Source: Rhodospirillaceae bacterium (GTDB taxonomy: Bacteria; Pseudomonadota; Alphaproteobacteria; CACIAM-22H2). From it: a stretch of DNA of 64,000 nt. The position numbers and the translations under genes are program-made. The stretch covers positions 22,253 to 86,252 of the forward strand of contig JALHMR010000021.1 of NCBI GenBank assembly GCA_022843945.1, given 5' to 3'. Below, one piece after another: positions 33,433 to 42,204 of this stretch (positions are counted from its first letter, which is position 1; every line of letters begins with the position of its first letter). The notes beneath the pieces are model-generated. The model searched no databases. It saw only the letters and a program-made list of their open reading frames with translations, and was not told the DNA's origin.

Positions 33433-34863
33433 ATGGCCGATTGTTGCACCATCAGCGACGCGCTGAAGCGCCGCTACGACCTCGCGGTCATCGGCGCGGG
33501 CTCGGCCGGCTTCTCCGCGGCGATCACGGCGGCCGGTCTCGGCGCCGAAGTGGCGCTGATTGGTCACGGCACTATCGGGGGCACCTGTGTCAACATTGGC
33601 TGCGTACCGTCAAAGACCTTGATCCGCGCGACGGAAACGCTTCACCAGGCGAATGCCGCTACGCGCTTTGCAGGTATCCGCGCGCAAGCGCGCATCGAGG
33701 ACTGGCGAGCGGTCATGCGCCAGAAGGACGAGTTGGTGCTTTCCCTCCGCCGCAGGAAGTATATCGAGCTTTTGCCGGGCTACGACAACATCACATACAT
33801 AGAAGGCCAAGCGCGCCTGATCGATGGTGGCGTCACCGTCAATGGCACCTTCGTTCACGCCGGAAAGGTGATCATCGCCACCGGCGCCGCCCCGGGTCTG
33901 CCGTCGATCGCAGGGATCGAGAGCGTGCCTTACTTGACGAGCACGACGGCGCTTGCTCTTGAGCGCCTACCCAAGTCGCTATTGGTAATCGGCGGCGGCT
34001 ATATCGGCTGTGAGCTCGGCCAGATGTTCGCGCGCGCCGGTGTGAAGGTAACCATCGCATTTCGCACGCGGCTGCTGCCGGAGGCCGAACCCGAAATCAG
34101 CGAAGCCTTGACAGGCTATTTGCAGGCGGAAGGAATCATCGTGAGGGGCGGGCTCTCCTATCGCGAGATCCGGCAGGACATGGGCGGAATTGTACTCTCC
34201 GTCGTGGCCGACAACGGTAACGAGACCATCAAGGCCGAGCAAGTGCTTGTGACTACGGGTCGGCGGCCCAACACGGAGGGAATGGATCTCGTCCAAGCGG
34301 GTGTCGAGCTTCAGCGCGACGGGAGCATCAAGGTCGATGACCGGATGCGCACCTCGATGGCCGACGTCTATGCCGTCGGCGACGTCACCGGACGAGACCA
34401 GTTTGTCTACATGGCCGCGTATGGCGGCCGGATTGCAGCAGAGAACGCGCTCAATGGCGACAGTAAGCGCTACGACGCGAGCGCGATGCCGGCGATCGTT
34501 TTTACCGACCCGCAAGTCGCCAGCGTCGGCCTGACCGAGGCGGCGGCGCGGCGGCAGGGTCTCCAGGTGCGCACCTCCGTCCTCACTTTGGACAATGTTC
34601 CACGGGCACTTGCCGCGCGCGACACGCGCGGACTGATTAAGCTGGTCGCGGAAGCGCATAGTGGACGGTTGCTCGGCGCCCATATCTTGGCGCCCGAGGG
34701 TGCCGATAGCATTCAGACGGCGGCACTCGCAATCAAATGCAGGCTTACGGTCGAACAGCTCGCAGAGACGATTTTCCCCTATCTGACAACGGTCGAGGGG
34801 CTAAAGCTCGCAGCGCTGAGCTTCACGAAAGATGTGGCAAAGCTGTCTTGTTGCGCAGCGTAG
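33433..34863 (+). CDS. merA: MerA, mercuric reductase (no N-terminal HMA domain)
   Basis: A 476-residue flavoprotein. It has the FAD fingerprint AVIGAGSAGFSAAI, the redox disulfide GTCVNIGCVPSK, the second Rossmann motif VIGGGYIGCELG, the MYAVGDVTG-like AVGDVTGRDQF, and the C-terminal vicinal Cys pair (LSCCAA) that delivers Hg(II). It reduces Hg(II) to Hg(0) with NADPH. The NmerA heavy-metal domain of longer MerA proteins is missing, but MADCC at the N-terminus retains a Cys pair. It is the last gene of the operon. Confidence 0.95.
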   Translation: MADCCTISDALKRRYDLAVIGAGSAGFSAAITAAGLGAEVALIGHGTIGGTCVNIGCVPSKTLIRATETLHQANAATRFAGIRAQARIEDWRAVMRQKDELVLSLRRRKYIELLPGYDNITYIEGQARLIDGGVTVNGTFVHAGKVIIATGAAPGLPSIAGIESVPYLTSTTALALERLPKSLLVIGGGYIGCELGQMFARAGVKVTIAFRTRLLPEAEPEISEALTGYLQAEGIIVRGGLSYREIRQDMGGIVLSVVADNGNETIKAEQVLVTTGRRPNTEGMDLVQAGVELQRDGSIKVDDRMRTSMADVYAVGDVTGRDQFVYMAAYGGRIAAENALNGDSKRYDASAMPAIVFTDPQVASVGLTEAAARRQGLQVRTSVLTLDNVPRALAARDTRGLIKLVAEAHSGRLLGAHILAPEGADSIQTAALAIKCRLTVEQLAETIFPYLTTVEGLKLAALSFTKDVAKLSCCAA

Positions 34864-34874
34864 GGGGCGGGCTG

Positions 34875-34904
34875 GCAGACTGTCAGAGCCTACTCAGCCG
34901 CTAT
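34875..34904. repeat. Right copy of the 30-bp repeat flanking the mer cassette
   Basis: It covers the last five codons and stop of the integrase gene (34890-34904) plus 15 bp downstream. It matches 31031-31060 at 26 of 30 positions. The 3.8 kb between the copies is exactly the mer operon. Confidence 0.7.
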
Positions 34905-36122
34905 CGGGATCGGCTTTTCAGCGGCACTTCCGGACTTTTGGTTTGCTTTCGCTTTCCGCGCCACTTTCTTGCGCATCGCCTTCTCGATCGTTTCGGACAC
35001 ACGATCCGCGGCCGATTTCACCGGATTGTCGGCCAGATGGGCGTATCGGGCCGTCGTTTGGACCTGCGTATGGCCCAGCAGCTTGCCGATCATCGGCAAG
35101 CCTTCGCCGAGCGCGAGCGCGCCACTCGCATACGAATGGCGGAGATCGTGAATGCGCACATCGTCGAGCCCTGCTTTCGCTCGGATACGGCGCCACGGAT
35201 GTTGAAGGTCGGTCAGATGGCTTTTCTCCTTTCGCCCTGTGACGACATAGGGGTTCTCGTCGACCTTTTTGATGCCTTTGAGGACCTTCACCGCGGATTT
35301 TCCAAGATGGACGATCTTTGCGCCGGTTTTGGAATCGGGCAGCCGCAATTCCTGCGCCTTCAAATCCACATGATCCCACTTCAAGGTCATGATCTCGCCT
35401 AGCCGACACCCGGTCAGCAGGAGAAGCCGGATCGCATCGACAGCCGATTGCGTCTCTGATTGATCCTGCTCGGTGTCCCGGAGCGCCTTCCCCAATGCCG
35501 CGAACTCTTCGGGCGACAAAAACCGCTCGCGCTTCTGCTCGACATATTTCTTGACGTGGAGGCACGGATTGCTGCCGTCGAGGCGCAGGCCCCAGACCTC
35601 CGCACAATTGAACATCTTCGAGAGCACGCCGAAGGTCCGGTTGGCCTGGTAGGGGATATGGCTGAGGCTTTGGTGCAGCTCGGCGATGTCCCGTCGCTCG
35701 ATATCGGTCACCTTCCGCGTGCCGATCTTCGGATTGATAAAGAGCTCGACGGAGCGTTTGTATTCCGCCTGTGTGCTCGGCTTGCAGTGGATGGCGACGT
35801 GCTCTTTCAGGAACCGCTCGCCGAGGCCCTTCACGGTCGGCGCGACGCGGGCCTGATCCTGCTCGCGGACCGGATCGTTGCCCGCCTTCGCTTCCGAGAG
35901 AATGCCCATTGCCTTGATCCGGGCTTTCTCGGCGGTCACCGGGCCATGGGTGCCGAGCGTTATGCGCCGCTGACGGCCTTTGATGCGGCACTTGACGATG
36001 TAGACCTTCCGGCCGGTCGGCCAGACGCGAACGCCGAAGCCGCGGAGTTCGTCATCCCAGTGGACGGTTTCGACCGGTCCCGGCTCAATCTGATCAACGA
36101 CGCGTTTCGTAATCTTCGCCAT
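34890..36122 (-). CDS. int: Tyrosine recombinase (P4-type integrase)
   Basis: A 410-residue integrase. The N-terminal DUF4102 arm-binding domain (WDDELRGFGVRVWPTGRKVYIVKCRIKGRQRRITLG) is followed by the SAM-like core-binding region and the catalytic domain with Arg (LTGCRLGEIMTL), HDLRHSYAS and GHTQVQTTARYAHL, the last with the nucleophilic Tyr. ATG 36122 is used. It lies 240 bp from the tRNA-fMet fragment and reads away from it, so it is the best candidate for integration and excision of the ICE. Confidence 0.94.
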   Translation of the reverse strand: MAKITKRVVDQIEPGPVETVHWDDELRGFGVRVWPTGRKVYIVKCRIKGRQRRITLGTHGPVTAEKARIKAMGILSEAKAGNDPVREQDQARVAPTVKGLGERFLKEHVAIHCKPSTQAEYKRSVELFINPKIGTRKVTDIERRDIAELHQSLSHIPYQANRTFGVLSKMFNCAEVWGLRLDGSNPCLHVKKYVEQKRERFLSPEEFAALGKALRDTEQDQSETQSAVDAIRLLLLTGCRLGEIMTLKWDHVDLKAQELRLPDSKTGAKIVHLGKSAVKVLKGIKKVDENPYVVTGRKEKSHLTDLQHPWRRIRAKAGLDDVRIHDLRHSYASGALALGEGLPMIGKLLGHTQVQTTARYAHLADNPVKSAADRVSETIEKAMRKKVARKAKANQKSGSAAEKPIPIAAE

Positions 36123-36364
36123 TTGGTACCTTTTGTGTGCAGGGACCAAGTCCCGGGCCTAACCCTCAGTTTTTCGACCTGACGCCTGCGCCTCTTCAGC
36201 TCGCTTTCGGCTAGGTACCAAATAGGTACCACTCGAACGGCAATCAGGAGAATTTTGAGGGTAACGAGGTCGTAGCGAGAATCAAAGGAAAATCTAGGAG
36301 ATATAGTAGGTTAGGGTAGGTACAGCGAAGATGGGCGAAAGTGGTTCGGGGCCAATTAATCAGT
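36123..36364. promoter_or_regulatory. Integrase upstream region with GGTACC repeats
   Basis: No gene is visible. GGTACC occurs at 36125, 36214 and 36225; the last two are TAGGTACC in direct repeat 11 bp apart, and a related TAGGTACA lies near 36317. Such repeats between an integrase and its attachment site may be arm-type binding sites. Confidence 0.35.
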
Positions 36365-36409
36365 CTCATAACCTGAAGGTCACAGGTTCAAATCCTGTCC
36401 CCGCAACCA
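36365..36409 (+). other. Attachment site: 3' fragment of initiator tRNA-Met
   Basis: These 45 nt are the 3' part of an alphaproteobacterial tRNA-fMet: anticodon loop CTCATAA, the 3' strand of the anticodon stem, the T arm with GGTTCAAATCC, the acceptor strand and an encoded CCA. The upstream half is absent: the preceding bases do not pair as the 5' anticodon strand, D arm or acceptor. This is what remains when an element integrates in a tRNA 3' end and restores the gene at its other end. The element therefore lies to the left. Confidence 0.85.
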
Positions 36410-36420
36410 ACCTAGAAAAG

Positions 36421-36453
36421 GCCATCGTATCAGATAGATACGGTGGCTTTTTT
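36421..36453 (+). terminator. Rho-independent terminator after the tRNA fragment
   Basis: GCCATCGTATC (36421-36431) pairs with GATACGGTGGC (36437-36447) with one mismatch, followed by six T. It is probably the native terminator of the tRNA-fMet gene, so the sequence from here was adjacent to the tRNA before integration. Confidence 0.88.
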
Positions 36454-36564
36454 GTTGTGGCGGGGCGCTGGGCCGATCGCCACGGGTAAGCAGTAGGTAA
36501 GCACTGAGGCCGGGGCGATTTGGCGCGCTGCCCTGCTTCCGTGGATCTAATCCCGACTCTGGGT

Positions 36565-36640
36565 TTGTCCGAAATCTGCGGTATTTATCGGACAACGGCG
36601 GGCCTCCCATCTGTCCGAAAAATGATGTATATTTCGGACA
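36565..36640 (+). promoter_or_regulatory. Inverted-repeat operators of the second AbiE operon
   Basis: Two inverted repeats built on TGTCCGA occur: TTGTCCGA...TCGGACAA at 36565-36595 and TGTCCGAAA...TTTCGGACA at 36612-36640, 47 bp apart. They end 15 bp before the antitoxin start. Sequence and spacing differ from the operators of the first AbiE pair, so cross-regulation is unlikely. Confidence 0.75.
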
Positions 36641-36655
36641 AATGGAGATGCCGGT

Positions 36656-37429
36656 ATGCGAGGCCCAGCTCTCGATCTGAAGACCCGAATTCTCGACCGC
36701 GTAGCCAGCCAATCGGCCGCAGTCTGGACCCCCGTCGATTTCCTGGATCTCGGCCCCCGTGACGCCGTCGATAAGGCTTTGCAGCGCCTCGCTCGCTCGC
36801 ACGATCTGCGCCGCATCGACCGCGGGCTGTACGACAAGCCCGGTAGCAACAAGCTCACCGGCAAGCCGACCACACCCGATCATCGCGCCATCATCGATGC
36901 AGTGGCCCGCCGTGATCGGACACGGCTCCTCATCGATGGCATGACGGCTGCCAACGACCTCGGCCTCACTACCGCCGTGCCAGCTCGGATCATTGTCCAC
37001 ACCGATGCGCGGCTGCGCCCCATTAGGCTCGGTAACCTTGCCATCCAATTCAAGACAAGCGCCCCAAAACGCCTTTACTGGGCTGGGCGCCCCGCCATGC
37101 GCATCGTCCAGGCCTTGCACTGGCTACAGGACACGTTGCCGTCCAATCGGCCGTCGATCCTGCGCCGACTCACCTCCATCTTAAAGGACCCTAAGCACGG
37201 GCCTGCGCTTCGCGAGGATCTGCGCCAGGGCATGAGCGCAACCCCGGCCTGGATGCAGTCCGTCATTCGCGAGCTCCTCGATAACACGGGCCTTCGGCAT
37301 GATGCCGATGATCTGGACGATCGGCATGGCGATCAGCCATCGAGCCACCATCATGGCAATCAACACCATGCTCATGATGCCGATCGCGATCAGCATCAGA
37401 ACATGGGCCGTCCTCGAGGCCGCCGATGA
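36656..37429 (+). CDS. DUF6088/AbiEi-like antitoxin
   Basis: A 257-residue protein: a winged helix (LKTRILDRVASQSAAVWTPVDFLDLGPRDAVDKALQRLARSHDLRRIDRGLYD) and the DUF6088-type antitoxin core (DHRAIIDAVARRDRTRLLIDGMTAANDLGLTTAVPARIIVHTD). The C-terminal 45 residues are a His/Asp-rich, low-complexity tail unlike the rest of the family. GGAG precedes the ATG. It overlaps the toxin by four bases. Confidence 0.88.
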   Translation: MRGPALDLKTRILDRVASQSAAVWTPVDFLDLGPRDAVDKALQRLARSHDLRRIDRGLYDKPGSNKLTGKPTTPDHRAIIDAVARRDRTRLLIDGMTAANDLGLTTAVPARIIVHTDARLRPIRLGNLAIQFKTSAPKRLYWAGRPAMRIVQALHWLQDTLPSNRPSILRRLTSILKDPKHGPALREDLRQGMSATPAWMQSVIRELLDNTGLRHDADDLDDRHGDQPSSHHHGNQHHAHDADRDQHQNMGRPRGRR

Positions 37430-38487
37430 TGAACCCGGCATTCCGCGAAATCATCTCGGCCGCCGCCGGCGATCGGCGCGACCTGTTCCTAGCCGCTGCG
37501 CGCCGGCTGGGAACCACCGAGCAGAATGTCGAGAAGGACTTCTGGGTCTGCTGGACCCTAGATGCTCTCTTCAATGGCCTTCCGGCGGGCGGACCAAGAC
37601 TCCTGTTCAAGGGCGGCACGTCCTTGTCCAAGTCCTTTGGCCTGATCTCGCGGTTCTCGGAAGACATCGACGTCACGGTGTTTCGCGACGATATCGGCCA
37701 GGCAGCGTCGATTGCGGAATTGGAGGCGCTGAGCGGCAAAAAGCGCAAGGCGAAGCTCGACGCCATAAGGGCTGCCTGCCAAGCCTATATCGCTGATGAC
37801 CTTCAAGCCGAACTCGGCCGAATCATCGCTGCCGAATTTTCGGCCGCCGGGGCGTCCGCTGACCGGGTCCGCGTGGAGCTCGATCCGGATGATCCTGATC
37901 GTCAGACCTTGATACTGTGGTACCCGAGCGCAACAGACCCCGACGACTACGTTAGGCCAGGCGTACGAATCGAGTCGGGGGCGAAGTCCGCGCTCGACCC
38001 GAACCGGCCGGCCGTCATAAAGCCCTATGTAGCGGACGAGCTCGATCGGCTTGACCTCACGGTCCAGGGCGTCCTCACGGTCGAGCCAGCCCGGACGTTC
38101 TGGGACAAGGTGGTGATTCTGCACGGCCTCCGAAGCTGGTTCGAGCGCCGCGCGGTGCTACGACAGGAAGGCCAGCGCGTCTCACGACACTACTACGACC
38201 TTCATCGCCTCGTGCGCTCGGACATTGGCCCGGCCGCAATCAGCAACCGGGCTATGGCCCTCGACTGCGCCAGCCACGCAAAGATGTTTTTCGACCGCGC
38301 GGATTTCGATCTTGAGCATGCCATTCCTGGGAGCCTTTCATTGGTGCCCGCGCCAGCGATGCTCGATGCCTTACGCCGTGACTATGCCGCCATGTCCGGG
38401 ATGATCTTCGGTGTCGCTCCCGACTTCGACCAGGTGATGACCACGATTGCGGATCTTCAGGCGGACGTGAATGCTCTGCCGCGGTAG
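37426..38487 (+). CDS. AbiEii-type nucleotidyltransferase toxin (second system)
   Basis: A 353-residue protein with KGGTSLSK at about 62-69 and SEDIDV at 78-83, the nucleotidyltransferase signature of the AbiEii/AbiGii family. A later ETAxTFWDKVV-like block reads EPARTFWDKVVILHGL. It is a different subfamily from the toxin at 30162. With the upstream gene it forms a complete type IV toxin-antitoxin unit just outside the ICE attachment site. Confidence 0.92.
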   Translation: MMNPAFREIISAAAGDRRDLFLAAARRLGTTEQNVEKDFWVCWTLDALFNGLPAGGPRLLFKGGTSLSKSFGLISRFSEDIDVTVFRDDIGQAASIAELEALSGKKRKAKLDAIRAACQAYIADDLQAELGRIIAAEFSAAGASADRVRVELDPDDPDRQTLILWYPSATDPDDYVRPGVRIESGAKSALDPNRPAVIKPYVADELDRLDLTVQGVLTVEPARTFWDKVVILHGLRSWFERRAVLRQEGQRVSRHYYDLHRLVRSDIGPAAISNRAMALDCASHAKMFFDRADFDLEHAIPGSLSLVPAPAMLDALRRDYAAMSGMIFGVAPDFDQVMTTIADLQADVNALPR

Positions 38488-38542
38488 GGATGGCAATGCA
38501 CTCTAATCCGACGCCGGATTGCATCCGGAAGGTTTGGTAGCG

Positions 38543-38869
38543 ATGAACGCTTCGACCATTCTTGAAGGCCTGACCCAGCCTGGTCAGATGCTCGCTTTTT
38601 GCGACGACACTGATATTTCGGGTGCCCCTGTCGAGTGGTTGGCCCCCGACCTGCGAATTTTGTGCGCCGTCGTCATGCCGTCTGAGCATTACGCGGTTGC
38701 TGCTGCCGAGATGAAAGAGAGATTGGAGAGCCTAGGACAGACCGAATTTCACGCTACCGAGATCGTAAATCCAAAAACGAGCTCTACGTGGAAGGCGGTA
38801 CCGGTCGAGAAACGCCTCGAAGCCTTCGGCTTTCTGCGGGATCAGCTCGGGCATGACCTGCTCCCCTGA
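38543..38869 (+). pseudogene. Truncated DUF3800 protein gene
   Basis: The 108 visible residues match the N-terminal part of DUF3800: MLAFCDDTDISG with the acidic motif, LRILCAVVMPSEHY, EFHATEIVN, and RLEAFGFLRDQL. The frame runs into the left terminal repeat of an IS3-family element at 38854 and stops inside it, so the rest of the protein is lost. DUF3800 proteins are predicted RNase-H-fold nucleases, often near defence genes. Confidence 0.7.
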
Positions 38870-39016
38870 AATGCCCCCGGTTTAGAGTTAGGGTCCGTTC
38901 CAGAGTAAGCGTCATCCCGGCACCCTTGTAGCCACGGCCTCGTGACGAGCGGATTGTCGGCGGGTAGAGACCGCTCTTAAGAGTGGTCGTAAAAGCACTC
39001 GCAAGGACCCGGCATC

Positions 39017-39385
39017 ATGCGCGGCGAAGTTTTGGATGGCCCTGAGCGTCGCCGACGCTGGAGCGAAGACGAGAAGGCGACGATCCTCGCTGAGCTCGCG
39101 AAGCCAGGAATGCGCGGCACGGAAGTGGCGCGCCGACACGGCGTGAGCAGCGGGCTGCTTTACACATGGCGCAAGGAGCGACGAGCCGCTGCCGCTGCTT
39201 CCGCGACGGAGATGCCCTTCGCCCCTGTGCTGCTGACGGGGCCGGCGCAAGCCCCCACAGCCGCTGCGCCGGCAGAAGCACAGTTCATCGAGATCGAGGT
39301 GAAGGGTGCTCGGGTTCGGCTGCCGGGGAGCGCGCCGTCGTCGATGGTTGCGGCGGCGATCAAGGCGCTGCGTGGCCGGTCTTGA
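39017..39385 (+). CDS. tnpA: IS66 TnpA-like protein
   Basis: A 122-residue protein. The N-terminus is a helix-turn-helix (RRRWSEDEKATILAELAKPGMRGTEVARRHGVSSGLLYTWRKE), and the end is FIEIEVKGARVRLPG, as in IS66 orf1. It is needed for transposition of IS66 elements. It overlaps tnpB (TTGA). Confidence 0.9.
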   Translation: MRGEVLDGPERRRRWSEDEKATILAELAKPGMRGTEVARRHGVSSGLLYTWRKERRAAAAASATEMPFAPVLLTGPAQAPTAAAPAEAQFIEIEVKGARVRLPGSAPSSMVAAAIKALRGRS

Positions 39386-39735
39386 TTGCGCTGGGACGTG
39401 GCGTCCGGATTCTGATTGCGATGAAGCCTGTCGACTTCCGCAAAGGGGCCAGCGGCCTGGCGGCGCTGGTGCAGTCGGAGATCAAAGCCGATCCGTTCTC
39501 GGGCACCGTGTTCGTGTTCCGCGCCAAGCGTGCGGACCGCATCAAACTCGTGTTCTGGGACGGCACGGGGCTTTGCCTGTTCGCCAAGACGCTGGAGGAC
39601 GGTCGGTTCCGCTGGCCGAAGATCGAGGACGGCTCGATGCGGCTGACGCCCGCACAGCTTGGTGCGTTGATCGAGGGGCTCGACTGGATGCGCGTGCACG
39701 CCGAAGACACGACAGCACCGACGGCGAGCGCATAA
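39382..39735 (+). CDS. tnpB: IS66 TnpB (IS66 Orf2)
   Basis: A 117-residue protein with the IS66 Orf2 pattern: MKPVDFRKGASGLAALV, FSGTVFVFRAKRADRIKLVFWDGTGLCLFAKTLEDGRFRWP. The start is taken as TTG 39382, overlapping the tnpA stop; ATG 39421 is internal. It acts with TnpA and TnpC. Confidence 0.9.
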   Translation: MIALGRGVRILIAMKPVDFRKGASGLAALVQSEIKADPFSGTVFVFRAKRADRIKLVFWDGTGLCLFAKTLEDGRFRWPKIEDGSMRLTPAQLGALIEGLDWMRVHAEDTTAPTASA

Positions 39736-39787
39736 AATAGATCGCATCGACTCTTGCGCAATCTAGGTGCGATTCCATATTGGAATC

Positions 39788-41296
39788 ATGGCTCTCGACG
39801 CAGAAACATTGCCTGACGATCCTGCGATCTTGCGCGGCATGCTGCGCGCAGCCAATGACGAGATCGAGCGCTTGCGCAGCTTCATCTCGGCGCTCAATCG
39901 CAACCGGTTCGGCGCACGCTCGGAAAAGCTCGATCCCGACCAGTTGAGTCTGGGGCTTGAGGAGGCCGAGCAAGAGCTGGCGGCTTCTGCCGCAGCAATC
40001 GAGCGCCGGATCGGCCGATCGACGAACGTAACATCGCAGCGCCGCAATCGCGGCAATCTGCCTGCCCACCTGCCGCGCATCGAACGCGTGGTCGACATCG
40101 TCGACAAGGCGTGCCCGTGCTGCCGGGGCGAGCTGCACCGGATCGGCGAGGACGTGGCCGAGCGGCTCGACATGGTACCCGCGCAGTTCCGCGTTATCGT
40201 CACGCGCCGCCCCAAATACGCCTGCCGGGCGTGCGAGGGTACGGTGGTACAGGCGCCAGCTCCAGCGCACGTGGTGGAAGGCGGTCTTCCGACCGAGGCG
40301 CTGATCGCGCAGGTCGCCGTCAGCAAGTATGCCGATCACTGCCCGCTCTACCGCCAGGCCGGGATCTATGCCCGCCAGGGCATCGACATCGACCGCGCGA
40401 CATTGGCCGACTGGGTCGGACGGGCAGCTTGGTACCTGGCACCGTTGCATGCCGCCCTGCGAGCCGATCTGAAAGCCTCGGAGAAGCTGTTCGCCGACGA
40501 GACGACGGCGCCGGTGCTCGATCCTGGACGTGGGCGAACTAAGACAGGGCAGTTCTGGGCCTATGCACGCGATGACCGGCCATGGGGCGGAACGTCGCCC
40601 CCGGCAGTGGCGTACATCTACGCGCCGGACCGTACCAAGGCGCGGCCGCGCGAGCATCTGGCAGGGTTCCGGGGCGTGCTGCAGGTCGATGGCTATGCCG
40701 CCTACGGCACTCTCGCCGAAACGGGCAGCATCACGCTGGCGCTGTGCTGGGCACATACAAGGCGCAAGTTCTTCGAGATCGCGGCGGCGGGACCCGCACC
40801 GATCGCCGAGGAAGCACTCCGGCGGATCGCGGCTCTCTACAAGATCGAGGCCGACATCCGCGGTCATGCGCCAGAGGCGCGTATGGCCGCCCGAAAAGAA
40901 CGCAGCAAGCCGATCATTGACGCCTTCGAACCGTGGCTGCGTGCCCAACTCGAAACCGTGTCGGGAAAATCCCCGACGGCCAAAGCGATCCGCTACGCGC
41001 TGTCGCATTGGGCCGGGTTGATCCGCTTCATCGACGACGGCCGCGTCGAGCTCGACACGAATACGGTCGAGCGGGCGATCCGGCCTCAGGCGCTGACGCG
41101 CAAGAACGCCTTGTTCGCGGGTAGTGACGGCGGGGCGCAGCATTGGGCGTGTCTGGCGTCGCTGATCGAGACCGCGAAGCTCACCGGTGTTGATCCGCTC
41201 GCCTACCTTGGCGACATACTCGCCCGTCTCGCCCAAGGACACCCGATCAACCGCATCGCCGAGCTGCTGCCGTGGGCATGGAAGCGGTCCACCTGA
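39788..41296 (+). CDS. tnpC: IS66 TnpC transposase
   Basis: A 502-residue transposase: leucine-zipper-like start (LRAANDEIERLRSFISALNRNRFGARSEKL), a Cys-rich zinc motif (CPCCRGELHRIGEDVAE, YACRACEG), then the DDE region (LFADETTAPVLDPGRGRTKTG; LQVDGYAAYG; WAHTRRKF; NTVERAIRP). It appears intact. A frame-broken relative lies at 48576-49215. Confidence 0.93.
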   Translation: MALDAETLPDDPAILRGMLRAANDEIERLRSFISALNRNRFGARSEKLDPDQLSLGLEEAEQELAASAAAIERRIGRSTNVTSQRRNRGNLPAHLPRIERVVDIVDKACPCCRGELHRIGEDVAERLDMVPAQFRVIVTRRPKYACRACEGTVVQAPAPAHVVEGGLPTEALIAQVAVSKYADHCPLYRQAGIYARQGIDIDRATLADWVGRAAWYLAPLHAALRADLKASEKLFADETTAPVLDPGRGRTKTGQFWAYARDDRPWGGTSPPAVAYIYAPDRTKARPREHLAGFRGVLQVDGYAAYGTLAETGSITLALCWAHTRRKFFEIAAAGPAPIAEEALRRIAALYKIEADIRGHAPEARMAARKERSKPIIDAFEPWLRAQLETVSGKSPTAKAIRYALSHWAGLIRFIDDGRVELDTNTVERAIRPQALTRKNALFAGSDGGAQHWACLASLIETAKLTGVDPLAYLGDILARLAQGHPINRIAELLPWAWKRST

Positions 41297-41352
41297 AGGT
41301 ATAGCCCACCTGCCGAAGTACGAGACAGCGTTATATCTGGTCGGATATAACA

Positions 41353-42204
41353 ATGCATATCGCCTTCAAACAAGCGGGTGCCATGGCCGCCATCGAACTG
41401 ACCCAAGAGCCGCTACGCCGACCGAGGCTTGCGTTCGCTACCGGAGCGGTCATTGGCGTTCTCGGCGGTCTTATCGGCCTTGGCGGGGCAGAGTTCCGGC
41501 TACCGGTACTTATCGCGTTCTTTGCTCTGGCCGCGCACCAAGCCGTCCGGATCAACCTTCTGGTCAGTCTTGTAACTCTCGCAGCTTCTGCAGTCGCGCG
41601 GTTCGGCTTTGTTGCCTTCCCCGACCTGGGCACCCACGCAGCCGAGATCGTCGCCGTCGCCGCCGGTAGTATCGTTGCGGCTTGGTTCGGCGCAGGCCTG
41701 CTGTCTCGGATCAGCCCGGCCAAGCTCATGCTGCTGATCGCCGTCCTTCTGTTCGCAATAGGTGGTCTGCTCGGGTTCGAGGCCGCTTTCGGCGATCAGA
41801 TGGCCGGCGCGCTCGTCGAAACTCTCCCATTGCGGATCGCGACCGGGATCGGCGCGGGAGTCGGGATCGGCTTGGTCAGCAGCCTGCTCGGGGTGGCAGG
41901 CGGCGAACTGATCATCCCGACCATGCTGTTCGTGTTCGGAATGGATATCCGGACTGCAGGGACGGCGAGCCTGCTGATCTCCATACCGACGGTACTGGTC
42001 GGCGTTCTCCGCCACTATCGAGGTGGTGCATATCGGTCCCAGCAGGCGCTCGCAACGTTGGTGCTTCCGATGGCCGTCGGCTCGGTGATTGGCGCGATCC
42101 TCGGGGCAGCACTGCTGCCGCTCGTTCCTGTCGGTAGCATCAAGATCGCGCTTGCGCTCATCCTGGTCGCCTCGGCGTTCAAGCTTGCTCGCAAGGCAGG
42201 TTGA
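41353..42204 (+). CDS. TSUP (TauE/SafE) family exporter, possible IS66 passenger
   Basis: A 283-residue polytopic membrane protein with about eight hydrophobic segments. The two TSUP repeats are marked by [20 protein letters not shown] and [19 protein letters not shown]. Members export sulfite, sulfoacetate or related anions. It starts 57 bp after tnpC and stops 30 bp before the IS66 right end, so it lies inside the element. ATG 41386 is a shorter alternative start. Confidence 0.88.
   Translation: MHIAFKQAGAMAAIELTQEPLRRPRLAFATGAVIGVLGGLIGLGGAEFRLPVLIAFFALAAHQAVRINLLVSLVTLAASAVARFGFVAFPDLGTHAAEIVAVAAGSIVAAWFGAGLLSRISPAKLMLLIAVLLFAIGGLLGFEAAFGDQMAGALVETLPLRIATGIGAGVGIGLVSSLLGVAGGELIIPTMLFVFGMDIRTAGTASLLISIPTVLVGVLRHYRGGAYRSQQALATLVLPMAVGSVIGAILGAALLPLVPVGSIKIALALILVASAFKLARKAG

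Noticed and set aside
36330..36409. Complete tRNA gene at the ICE end
   Set aside because: Only the 3' part pairs. The 5' acceptor strand, D arm and 5' anticodon strand are absent, so this is an attachment-site fragment.
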